Part shown: positions 24,086 through 33,730 of the stretch, piece after piece
Layout: every line of letters starts with the position of its first letter
Position numbering within the stretch: position 1 is the stretch's first letter
NCBI GenBank assembly: GCA_022605405.1
Contig: JABYQQ010000005.1
Location: 2,931,971-2,995,970 of the forward strand
DNA from: Earliella scabrosa
Taxonomy: Eukaryota; Basidiomycota; Agaricomycetes; Polyporales; Polyporaceae
DNA length: 64,000 bases
Reading direction: 5' to 3'
The notes under the pieces: generated by a model
What the model saw: only the letters and a program-made list of their open reading frames with translations
Told to the model about the DNA's origin: nothing
Databases searched by the model: none
Position numbers and translations under genes: made by a program

Positions 24086-24665
24086 GGTGCCACCGCCAGC
24101 AAGACTGTGGCGGAGGTGTTGGTTCAGAGGCGGACGTTTGAGGGGGTCATATAATGTTGGGCCACATGGGAGCCTCGCTTGTCACCGCAACCCCAGCATT
24201 CACCGCTTCGCGCTGCTGCCGAGGCGTTCCGTGGACGTGAAGGTCGGAGAGTGGTCGGAGAGCGAAGGGCGGGCATGATGAAGAGCACATCGTCGTCGCC
24301 GTCAAGAACCAAGATGCACAGAGCCTCAGTGTCCGCATTCGGCCAGCTGCCTCTCCCACCGCGTCCGGTCCGAGCTCCGATGTGCTCCTGTGGGCGCCAT
24401 TGATCCATGCACCAAGTTGCAACACATGATACATAGTCATTCATCAGGATACAGCACATTACTAGGCGTACAAGACACAGCTAGTTAGTAGTCCGTGCCA
24501 TACAGTAACGTGTCAGTCCGCGAGTCCGTGTCCGTGCCAAATGTGAAATGTCCGTGAAGGCCATGGCCAGAGCTCGTCCTCCGCCGTGAAATGATATCTG
24601 TGAGACGAACACTACCAACCAGTCAGCACGCTTTCACTACCCACTCAACATATTCAGCACAAACC
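24086..24665. other. Intergenic: HET promoter and 3' side of cerato-platanin gene
   Basis: About 580 bases. Contains the HET gene promoter and the cerato-platanin 3' flank. Open frames here are shadows; no domain seen. Confidence 0.4.
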
Positions 24666-25103
24666 TCACAGACCGCACTCCCACGGGCCGACCAACGTGG
24701 CCTCCGCTTCGACATGTCCGAGCTCGACCGCGCGGCCGTCGGTGAGCGCGTCGAGGGCCGCCTGTGCGACGTTGAAGCCCTGTGCGGCGTAGTCGACGGC
24801 GAGGACGTGGACGTGCCGGCCCTCGTACGATAGCTTCCAGCACGAGCCGCAGCTCTCCGAGTCCCAGTGCTCGACCGCCGCGGCGCCGCCGATGTACGGG
24901 AAGGGCGGCAGCGACTGGAAGTCGGTGAAGCCCTTGGTGAGCAGCCCGTTGTCCCCGTTCGAGCACGCGACGTTGAAGAGGCTGCCCGTCGGGTTGTCGT
25001 ACGTGTTGTCGTACGTGACAGGGACGCTGGCAGGAGTGGGGGTGGAGAGGGCGCTAGGGACGAGGAGTGCGAGGGCGGCGAGAGTGATGGCCTTGAACTG
25101 CAT
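24666..25103 (-). CDS. Cerato-platanin family secreted protein
   Basis: A single open frame of 145 residues. Residues 1-20 (MQFKAITLAALALLVPSALS) form a signal peptide. The mature part has VPVTYDNTYDN, the CSNGDNGLLTKGF and FPYIGG segments, and four cysteines at about 47, 85, 88 and 143 in the cerato-platanin spacing (ESCGSCWKLSYEGR and GPWECGL). These small double-psi beta-barrel proteins are secreted, bind chitin oligomers, loosen polysaccharides and can elicit plant defences. No intron is needed, although family members often have some. A TATA sequence lies about 105 bases upstream. Confidence 0.92.
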   Translation of the reverse strand: MQFKAITLAALALLVPSALSTPTPASVPVTYDNTYDNPTGSLFNVACSNGDNGLLTKGFTDFQSLPPFPYIGGAAAVEHWDSESCGSCWKLSYEGRHVHVLAVDYAAQGFNVAQAALDALTDGRAVELGHVEAEATLVGPWECGL

Positions 25104-25207
25104 ATTGGATTAGGAAGAAAGAATAGAAGGAGTTGAAGCTGTTGGGCTGTAAGGTAGAAGGCGTGGAACGATGGTCGTGTACTGACCTCTGAGGCTGTCG
25201 ACGACGT

Positions 25208-25217
25208 CCTTATATAC
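25208..25217 (-). promoter_or_regulatory. TATA box of cerato-platanin gene
   Basis: On the minus strand the sequence reads GGTATATAAGG, about 105 bases before the ATG at 25103. Spacing allows a leader of roughly 70 nt. Confidence 0.5.
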
Positions 25218-25269
25218 CCAGGTTTGAACGGGTTCTATGGACCGTCGAAACACGGGCTTCGGCATGGCT

Positions 25270-25996
25270 AGGATCGCGCAGTGAGGACGAGCACCGATAC
25301 CGTGCAGAGCTGATAACTAACGAGGCCATGGGGCCACAACTGCGGAGGCGACATGCCCGCTCAATGTCAGCGTTGTGCATTGCAATGGGATGCGGGCGAA
25401 GTCTAAGACTACATACCTGTGTCAGCGTTCCGTCTGAGCAGACCCATTTGAGAAACATACACGGACCTACAACCCCGTGACAATAGTAACTTCTGGGCGA
25501 GGCCGGCCCTGCTTGACTCCGAGAAGCTCGAGGAGGTTTCGGTGGCTCAAACCAGTCGCGCGAATTCGTTTTACAGCTGAGTCGGAAAGTAATGAGACGT
25601 CCAACTTTTTTTTCCACGCCCATCGACACGTCAGGAATCTTCCGACGCACCTTCCGAGCCATCTTCCACGCCATAAGCGCCCGACCCTCCGGCCATGTTG
25701 TGCGTGTTTTGCTTCATTCTCTGCATAGAACCAATTTTTTTGTTCTCGTACTGTGCATATGATGAATTTATAGCATGATTTTCCACCTTTCATGCGGAAG
25801 TGGGCAAGGAGTACGCGCCGCTTTGCGAGGAGGCGGGCGCCTAACTCCGGAAGATCGGCCGGAAGATACGTCGGAAGATGTCTGACGTGCCCCAGACGTG
25901 CGTCACAAAAAATTCTTGTGTCTCATTACTTTCCGACTCAGCTGTAAGGTGAATGCCAGCGGTCGAGTGTTCTCCGATGGCTTCCACCGTGCTCAG
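25270..25996. repeat. Dispersed repeat, copy 1 (interrupted by a MITE)
   Basis: Shares collinear blocks with 36230-36545: GGAGGCGACATGCCCGCTC, ACCTGTGTCAGCG, and near the 3' end GTTCTCCGATGGC followed by CACCGTGC/CGCCGTGC. The two copies are clearly diverged. The MITE at 25574-25944 separates the blocks in this copy but not in the other. No coding potential recognised. Confidence 0.7.
25574..25944. mobile_element. MITE with 25-bp terminal inverted repeats and TA target duplication
   Basis: The 371-bp element begins CAGCTGAGTCGGAAAG and ends with its exact complement CTTTCCGACTCAGCTG. The perfect inverted repeat is 25 bp on each end, flanked by TA at 25572-25573 and 25945-25946. TA duplication and this terminal type indicate a non-autonomous Tc1/mariner-like element. 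It has no transposase. The uninterrupted copy of the surrounding repeat at about 36.49 kb represents the empty site. Confidence 0.85.
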
Positions 25997-26093
25997 GGGG
26001 ACGACAAAGGACGACAAGCGCTGCCATGTGGGCGACGGCCCGCGGCTGATACGGCCCGCGCCGGGTGGGCAAAAAACCCCGCCAGGCTAGGGG

Positions 26094-26250
26094 TACATAT
26101 GTAGTAGGCTCGTCCCCAGCCTGTTCGGTGATGGGAGTGATGGGAATTCAAGCTCCGTCGTAAACTCCTGCGCGATCACCGAACAGGCTGGGCACATTGG
26201 CGCGCCTTTGGGTGGGTCGGGACCGTGAGAATACGGACTTGTGAATTTCG
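26094..26250 (+). repeat. Left terminal inverted repeat with internal hairpin
   Basis: Outer TACATATGTAG, then a perfect 18-bp hairpin arm pair at 26115-26132 and 26175-26192 around a 42-nt loop, then CACATTGGCG and the GGGTGGGTC..CCGTGAGAATACGG block. It matches the inverted complement of 33190-33346. Confidence 0.8.
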
Positions 26251-26339
26251 CGAAAAGCTCTCCAGGGTAATGTGACGAAGTGAGCGCGGTCGTCGTACAT
26301 GTACTTAAGCTAATCAACCAGTATGCATGCCTTATGCCC
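26251..26339. other. Spacer between left TIR and DUF6589 stop
   Basis: About 90 bases; the 3' flank of the DUF6589 gene. Nothing further seen. Confidence 0.4.
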
Positions 26340-29300
26340 TCACAATGTACTCAGATCATCCATATCAAGAGCAACGTCTGCCGCGCTATCCAGCGAGAAC
26401 AAAGAGCCATCGCGCTCTGCCATGGCCCAGTCGATATCAGTCTCTCCGTCCCAGTACTCATGGTCCGAGTCCATGTCATCTGCGGGAACATCGAAGGGGC
26501 CGCGCGTTTGATGTAGAGCGTTCCCACCTGCATGTAGTATGTCAGATTGAGCAGTAATGGAAGGTGTCATATACGTACTCGGCACCGTATGCGAGTCGAC
26601 GGCGGTGGCAGCCGGCTCGACAGCGCCGGCACGGGCAGCGGATATAGGGACGGTTGCTTGGTGAAGATATGGCTGGCCAACAACGGGACGCATACTGCAG
26701 CGCTTCTGAAGGCGACGGAGCTGCTGATTGAAGTCTGCGAGGGGCCCGGCAAGCTGGGTCCACCCCAGTCCGACCATGTTGGGGACAGCCCCCTTGAGGC
26801 CGTCGATGGTGCGTCCCGGTCGTGTGGTGTAGACACCGTCCATAGCGAGCGCATCGATGAGCTCATTGATGTCGCGCTCAAGATCCGGGCTGGTGTGCTT
26901 TGCTCCCTGTCGGGACCCAAGGGTGCCGTTAATCTGAGCAGATAGACGACGCAAGATGTCTATGGCTGGGGAGACTTTGGCGAGCCACTCCCAAGATGCA
27001 TTGCTCCCATGAGCCTTGTAGATATTCTGCGATGAGAAGAGTTAGCAATCTGGATCCACGCAGCTTTGAACCACCAACCTTCGTCCAGAAGTTGATATGT
27101 TCCTGCATGAGATCGACCTCGACCCATGAGTCGGGTTTGCCCGTCGGGTTAACCAGCCAGTTTTGCATGACTATCTTCCTGTTGCGTTCGTGCAGTTAGT
27201 AGGTATGACGCCGACTGACCCCGTGTGTACATACATACCTGAGAGGTTCGGGCCAGACGTGGGTCAGGTTGTGGATGAGATGGAGCATCTCGTGGGCATA
27301 CTTGGTGCGTCCACTTCCACGAAAGCTGGACGTCCAGAGCTTAAGTACCGTGAGCACACGCCCGGAGTCACCGCTCTTGACTGCGTCATTGTATTCGCGT
27401 AGGACGAGGGCATCTCGGAGGAACAGGACTGCGTTCTCGAATACCATATCGCCGCTGTGCGTTGTGGCCGTGTCCTCAGCGGGAGGGGTGGTCTCGGAGT
27501 CATCGTCAAGTCCGTCGATGTCGCTCTCTCTTTCCCGGAGTTCAGCCTCTCGCTGGCTGCGGAGCTTCTGCGCGACTTGGGCGTTGGCATACCTTGCCAC
27601 AATGAGCTTTGCGTGCGCCCGAAGTTCTTCTATTGAGACATTCTTGGCGTAGTCTTCGGGGCTGGCGCATTCGGACACGAGGGATAGACAGTGGAGTACG
27701 CAGGCGTAAAGAGAGACGAAGATGAGATCTCGACAGGTTCGGAATGGGGGTAGGGAGCTCAGCACGATGGGTTTACGGTCGAGGCGGGTGTTGTTGAACC
27801 AGAGACTTCCAGGGGTGGTCATGGAGGAGCCCCAGTGGTGTTCGATGATTCCATGAGTGGCGGCCATCTTGTAGTGAAAGAGTCCAGGCATGCAGACGGC
27901 CCACAGGAATGAGTGAGCGAAACTGTCATGCCCGGCGCGATTGGCTAGAAGAGATCGGATGCGAGATATGGAGAGTTGATCGCCGCACAGGATCTTGACT
28001 GTGCGCGTGAACTCGGGGGTGGACATGTCTTGTCCGAGGGCTGAGAAGATCTCCGTCAGGACGTCGGCGTTGCCGGTGGTGCTAGACTCGTCAATATTCA
28101 TGGCGGGTAACGGCATCGGTTCCGTTTGGTGGAGAGGGATCTTGTCGGCTGTGGAGGGAGTGGTGTCGAGAATGTCTTTGCGGAAACGCGCAAAGCCTTC
28201 GCCACCGTGGTTTACAATGATTCGAAGGACGGTATGTTCGAGGCGTTCTGTGAGAGCGGTGTTCTCCTCGGGAGTAAGGAGTATGTCCTCGATCTTGAGT
28301 TCGGGGGCATGCGCGAAGGAGTCGACAAGTTCAGAGGTCTGCATGTCGTCCGGAGCCGCATTGAAAAGCTCAAAGACTGTAGCACACGTGCCGTTCTGTT
28401 GGGAGTCCTTACGACCTATCACTTGCTCTGCAACCTTGAAGAGAAAGTTGACGTTGTCCCAGACATGCGCGAGGACAGAGTTACGCGCGCGCTCACGTGC
28501 CTCGCGCATGCAAGCGTCCGCCAGAAGCTTGAGAAGCCCCGCACTACGTCCGCTGCCAGCAGGGGGCACGCTGGCTTGGTCGTCTCTCGCCTTCATGTCG
28601 CCCTGCGGTGTGTTCTCCGTCTCATTTCCTGTGGTCGGTCCCTCACCTCCGGATGCTGGAATTGGCGCGAGCGGTGCGGTCGTGGGGTCGAGAGTCGGCG
28701 GCTGTGCGACGGCGGGCTCGCGGGTGGCCGTCACGACACGGATGTCTTCGTGTTCATCCTCGTTCTCTTCGGTCTCGCTCTCAGTCTCGCTTGGAGTCGG
28801 TGATACGGGAATGGGGCCTCTCGGGCCATCGGCGCGGTATTGTTTGGGAGTGGACGGGCCGACGGAGGGTGGGACACTGTCGGGCATGGTCGAGTCAGGT
28901 AAGCTCTCTGTCCCACTACTATCCTCAGACCTCAGGCGTCCGGTAAGTGCAGGATAGCTGCTCGTTATTCCCAAATGAGAGAGGACACTGATGACTTGGC
29001 GATGCGCGCCCTCAGCGTATGCGTACAGTCCGAGGACGTGCCGCGCAAAGCTATTCTTCTGGCTGCGTGCACCGAGACCAATGAGGGCCTGTGTCGTGAT
29101 GAACTGTAGGGCAGATTAAGTTTGAACCTCGCGCGAGAGGGAGCTCAAAGGCACTGACATTCTCTTTGCGCTTGATTGCGGATGCACTGTCGGAGGACAG
29201 TTGCTTGTGAGTGCTGCTGAAGGCAGTGAACAGAGCCATCGCGGTCGGACACAGTTCCAGCAGTTTAGCATGGAACTTCTCGAGGGTAAAGCCCAGGGCG

Positions 29301-29959
29301 AATTCGCGACTGATCTCCATCTTTTCGGCTTGCAGGAACTTCGACCGCGTGGCTGCACTCCCTTCGGCACGCACAACCGTTGCGGCGTACTCAACCGCCC
29401 AGGTATGTACGCTTGTTCTCCCAGTGGTACTGTTTCTTGACGAGGTCCACCAATCCAGAACTTGTTCCACCCTCCCTTGGACTGAGAAGAAGCCCCAATA
29501 GCGACGAGAGCCCTGCCAGTTCTCGGGGTTGGACACATACACCACAAGGTCACCGAATGTGAGTTCGTGTGCCTCGAGCCACTCGAGCGCAGCTGCCAGA
29601 TGCGCGTTACGTTGCTGACGTTGTTCTTCCTCCAGGGCTGCTTGACGTGCTCTTTCGAGCTCCTGAGCCTCTGCACGGGCTCTCTCGCGCTTCTTCACAC
29701 CCTTGCGGATGGCGTCGGCCTTTGAGCGCACGGGGGACGACGCGTTCACGCCAGGATCACTGTCCGGCGGCGGCAGGCTCTCTTGTGGGACATCCTGAGT
29801 CTTTCGTGCGACGGGAGTCGGGGACGATGGGGGAGAAATTTCGGGACTAATCGTGTAGAGCTCTGCGGCGTGTGCAAAGAGGGCGGGGAGTGGCGGCAGG
29901 CTGGCCGCCCTTCGGATCCGTGCCCGTCGCGGTGTTGTTGGTGAGTCTGGCAGAGCCAT
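26340..29959 (-). CDS. DUF6589-domain protein, candidate transposase of the element
   Basis: Starts MALPDSPTTPRRARIRRAA, then a Glu/Arg coiled-coil stretch. An N-terminal conserved part has HTWAVEYAATVVRAE, ALGLGARSQKN-like text across an intron near 29105-29160, and AEGAHRQVISVLSHLGITSSY. A Ser/Thr/Pro-rich linker follows. The DUF6589 core then reads KILCGDQLSISRIRSLL, FLWAVCMPGLFHYKMAATHG and IEHHWG, then SLWFNNTRLDRKPIVLSSLPP. Further on are YAHEMLHLIHNLTHVWP and, across an intron, NPTGKPDSWVEVDLMQEHI. The acidic tail ends DVALDMDDLSTL at 26340. DUF6589 is multi-copy in Agaricomycetes with no known activity. Its conserved Asp/His residues (GDQL, GLFHYKMA) could form a catalytic site, but this is inference. 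No stop interrupts the model. Confidence 0.8.
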
Positions 29960-30156
29960 GCGCAAACTGGATTGTCTTCTGAGCTGGGCTTCCGTCTCGT
30001 ACAGCTTGCTGGTGTATGTAGAGAGAAGGAGAATAATGATCGAGCCTGCGCGCGCACGGACTACCACCCACCCAAACCGATCACTTCCGCCGCGCTCCAC
30101 TCCTGTTTCGACAGTCTCTCGGTTTGGCCTCTCTCACTCACTTCTCTGTCCTTCTC
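29960..30156. promoter_or_regulatory. Divergent promoter region of the DUF6589/RecQ pair
   Basis: The 197 bases between the two ATGs must contain both promoters, implying co-expression of the two element genes. No TATA box is evident. Confidence 0.5.
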
Positions 30157-33066
30157 ATGGCTCGCCATCCGCCTCCCACATCCAAGCCTCGATGGACGCG
30201 CAAGAAACTCCTTCCGCCACCCTCTCCGAGGCCCAAACTGACTCCGAGCGATGTGGACAGACTTAAGACGCTGATGAAGGAGCGTTTCAAATGGGCGGAA
30301 GAACCGCGTTTTTTCCAACTTGAAGGCACTCGGGCTCAACTCGAAGGGTGCGACATGATCATACAAGCACCAACTGGGTCCGGCAAGACAGCGGTAGCAG
30401 CTGGCCCGCATGTATGGCCCACAAGTGCCGGCAAGACGACCCTCATGGTCTGCCCCTTGCTCTCGCTGGAAACCGAAATGGTGAGTCTATCTCACCCACA
30501 CATATCCATCTCTCTCTTGAATGCAATCCCAGGTCGACACGTTCCGAGACGATTTTGGGTTGAAAGCCGTCGCCATCAATAGCGCAGGAGGGAAATTGAC
30601 CACCACGCTCGTCAAGGTCAGTCCCGCACGAGTCGTCGAATATATCACGCACTCATACTGATAGACCACTACTGTGTAGGAGCTCCTGAACGGCACTTAT
30701 CAGATTGTTCTCATCTCTCCGGAGATGCTCCAGTCTCCCGCGTTTGTCACCCGAGTACTCCGACGACGTGAATTCTCGCAACGCGTCCTCTCCGTGGTCG
30801 TGGATGAAGCTCACTGTGTGTCACACTGGGGTGCGGACTTCCGCAAGAAGTACGGTAGCCTCGGTACGATACGAGCGTTCCTCCCGCGTGGCACGCCCGT
30901 CATTGCTGTCACTGCTACACTCACCGCCAGAGTACGTCGCGATCTCCACCGCGTACTCCATTTCAGCCCTGGAACAAGTCGTTTCCTCAACCTCGGCAAC
31001 GACCGCCCGAACGTCACCATAGCGGTGAGAGCCTGTCAGCACGCCCAGAACTCGTACGCCGACCTGGATTTCATCCTACCTGCCTCGATTTCCCGAGCGC
31101 TCGATATTCCCAAAACATATCTATATGTCGACGACATACGCGTTGGCTCGGAGATCATCGACCACCTCAATGACCTCCTTGCTTTGCGCGCCCCGAGTCT
31201 TGCCTCCGCCGGTCTCATCCGTCCTTACAACGCAACACTCTCCCATGAATATCGCCAAGCTGCGATGGCCGCCTTCCGCGCCTCTCCGCATGATCTACCC
31301 AGCCTCAATCCTGAGCCCGTTGAGGCCTCGCCGTGCATACGGATACTCGTATGCACCGATGCTGCGGGGATGGTGCGTGACTCAGTCTCGGCGTGCTGAC
31401 ACCATGACACAAGGTTTCACAGGGATGCAATGTCCCGGATGTCGACCTCGTTGTCCAGTGGAAACTCCCCAAAACCCTTTCAAGTTTCGTACAACGGGCT
31501 GGTCGTGCGGCACGCTCAAAAAATCGCACCGGCCTTGCCGTACTGCTCGTCGAGCGCGCTGCATACTCTGTCGACCTCCGCGAGGCTCCCCCGGACGACA
31601 CATCCACCAAATCCACTGCCAGGCGACAGAAGAAAACCAAAACCAGACAAAATCCAAAGGTCGCTAATCGAGCAGCTCCTAAAGGGTACGCCCAGGAACA
31701 CGGTGTCGATCGTGGAGGGCCGAAGAAGCAGGATTCCGTCTGTCGCACGGCCGATCCACCAAATGTCAACCACGATGCTGATGACGAAGGACTCCTCGCC
31801 TTCGTGCAAGCGATCACTTGTCGCCGCAAGATCTGGGCTGATATCTTTGACAGCCAACGTGCTGGTACGTTACTTGGAAGCCACCACGCCGAGGAACTTG
31901 CTCACGGTCTGCTTACAGAACCAGTACCTGGCGTGGCATGTTGCGACATCTGTGACCCCACCGTTTTTGATCGTTGCCGCGCCCGCTCGCAGACGAAGCC
32001 CAGGAAGACGAGGACAGCGGACCGAGGATATCCAGACAGGGAAGCCATCTCACGCCTTGAGGAATGGCGTGAGGCCATATTTGCGCGGGACCTGTCCCTC
32101 TCCCAGCTTGACGCAGCTGCTGTCCTTGACAATGCGACGATCAAGACTCTCGCCTCCATCGGACCTCTCACTGCCGTCCAAGTAGCTGACATCCTACAGC
32201 ATTCGTGGATATGGTGGAAGAAGTACGGCGAAGAACTCACACGGTTTCTTCTCACCCTACAGATCAAGTACCGACCTCTCCCGAAGAAGACTACCTCGAA
32301 GCGCGCAGCTGCTATCCCAACGCAAACAGCCCAACCTCCCTCTCGAGATGAGATCGCCCCTGCAACCCGTATCCAAACCCTCGCGACCGGTAAGAGACGG
32401 ACGCCGCCGCCTGTAGAAGAGACTGCAGAGTCCGCTACACCTGTACCAGCCTCCAAACGATCTCGCACCGAGCCTCAGCGCGACGTACTCAGCCTGTCGA
32501 CGCCTGGCTCATACCCCCTGAGTCACCTCCCTCCTACATCAAGTTCGCGTTCTGCCGCTGCTCAACCGTCATACGCTGTTCCTGTCATGCCCTCCTCCAC
32601 ACCCAACCCGTACCGGATACACTCCACAGGCTCGTACACTCCAGCTTCCTACAGCATGTACACATCGCCACACACGCCTCCGACTCATGCTCATGTTCCA
32701 ACAGCAGTACATCCAACGCCCCCTTTTCCCTTCGCGCCCAGGCTACATCCGGGTTCATACATTTCACCCTCTGCAGCCGTTCCCCCTCCTCACATGTATT
32801 CTCCTGTACCATCATATCCGTCGGCTCCCCACCCGCATACATTCCATGCTTTCCCTAATACATCTCATTTCCCGGTAGCTACACACTCCCCACACCCCGC
32901 GACTGGCATCTATACATCTGCAGTGTCGTCAAATACACTTAATCCTCATCACTTACCCTCTACTCCGTACCCATCAGCCACCGGTAGCCCACCACAGTCG
33001 AACGGTTTGCATACGTCCTACCCTTATTCTTACCCACAGAACCCCCATTTCCCGTCCACCCGTTGA
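30157..33066 (+). CDS. RecQ-like DEAH-box DNA helicase
   Basis: Starts MARHPPPTSKPRWTRKKL. All helicase motifs are present and in frame after removing three short introns (near 30481, 30618 and 31372): Q-like FQLEGTRAQLEG, Walker A APTGSGKT, MVCPLLSLETEM, motif II VVVDEAHCVSHWG with the RecQ-type DFRKKY, motif III VTATLT, motif IV TYLYVDDIRVG, motif V ILVCTDAAGMGCNVPDV and motif VI QRAGRAARSKNR. A region with CCDICDPTVFDRC may replace the zinc-binding subdomain. The last 300 residues are Pro/Ser/Tyr/His-rich and disordered (PPHMYSPVPSYPSAPH). RecQ enzymes unwind 3'-5'. Within the element it may process transposition intermediates. Ends FPSTR at 33066. Confidence 0.85.
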
Positions 33067-33189
33067 TAGTGTAGTCTTCGCTCATCCATAACGGGGCAGT
33101 TCAACACAAATAGCAGTATTTACATCATCTCGGTTGCTAGAGCGGGCGGGAAGGCTACCAATGCACCTGCACGAGAGAGCACAACAGCA

Positions 33190-33346
33190 CGAAAAACACA
33201 AGTCCGTATTCTCACGGTCGGGACCCACCTAAGGGGCCTCCAATTTGCCCAGTCGGTATAGCGTGTCGTCCTGGCTTCAAACTCCGCTGATCCCTGCCCG
33301 ATTTGGACGGCACGCTTACCGACTGGCTTGCGAGTCTACATATGTA
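33190..33346 (-). repeat. Right terminal inverted repeat with internal hairpin
   Basis: Mirror of the left end. Hairpin arms CCAGTCGGTA..GCGTG (from 33249) and CACGC..TACCGACTGG (to about 33328) are followed by CTCG and the outer palindrome TACATATGTA at 33337-33346. The hairpin arm sequence differs from the left one, yet base pairing is kept at both ends. Confidence 0.8.
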
Positions 33347-33730
33347 GCAGCGTCAGCGAAGCATCGAGTGCGGTTCACTAAGCACTTGAACTTGGCTAGT
33401 TTCCACCTTCGACTCGGTAGCCCCCGTGCCAGTGGTGGCCGCAGTGTTGTCGGGGCGACAAACCCGCCATGCTTGATGTACAACGTTTGGAACGCGGATG
33501 GACAGGATGAGAGTAGCAATATTGGCATAAACAACTTAAGGCGTAAGTAAATCAGGAACTCCTACACTTAGATCGAGTCAGAGTACTTACTTTGATCGGG
33601 ACGTCGCGTAATTCCCACAACACCGATCCGTCACGCCCTCCCGTTCCTTAACTTCCGACCAAACATCCAGGGCGCGCGGTGCACAACTAGGGGCGTGTAG
33701 ACTGGGAGGGCGTCCTCAGCATCGTCAATC
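33347..33730. other. Intergenic, promoter of deaminase-like gene
   Basis: About 380 bases outside the right TIR. Nothing recognised other than the upstream region of the next gene. Confidence 0.4.

Larger units (their letters stand above)
26094..33346. mobile_element. 7.25-kb TIR-bounded element carrying DUF6589 and RecQ-like helicase genes
   Basis: Both ends begin with the palindrome TACATATGTA. They are related as inverted repeats over about 157 bp (26094-26250 and 33190-33346); the innermost 65 bp differ at about a dozen positions and contain an 18-bp identical block around GAGAATACGGAC. Each end also folds into its own hairpin. Between the ends lie exactly two genes, divergently transcribed from a 197-bp intergenic region: a DUF6589 protein (-) and a RecQ-type helicase (+). 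The structure is that of a complete class II transposon. DUF6589 is the candidate transposase by position only. A TA target duplication is possible because TA is the outer dinucleotide of both ends. Confidence 0.75.

Noticed and set aside
27995..28957. 320-codon plus-strand open frame
   Set aside because: Antisense shadow of the DUF6589 coding exon, which carries the recognisable domain.
26094..33346. Helitron interpretation of the helicase-bearing element
   Set aside because: The helicase is RecQ-like, not a Pif1-type RepHel fusion, and the element has long inverted ends, which Helitrons lack.
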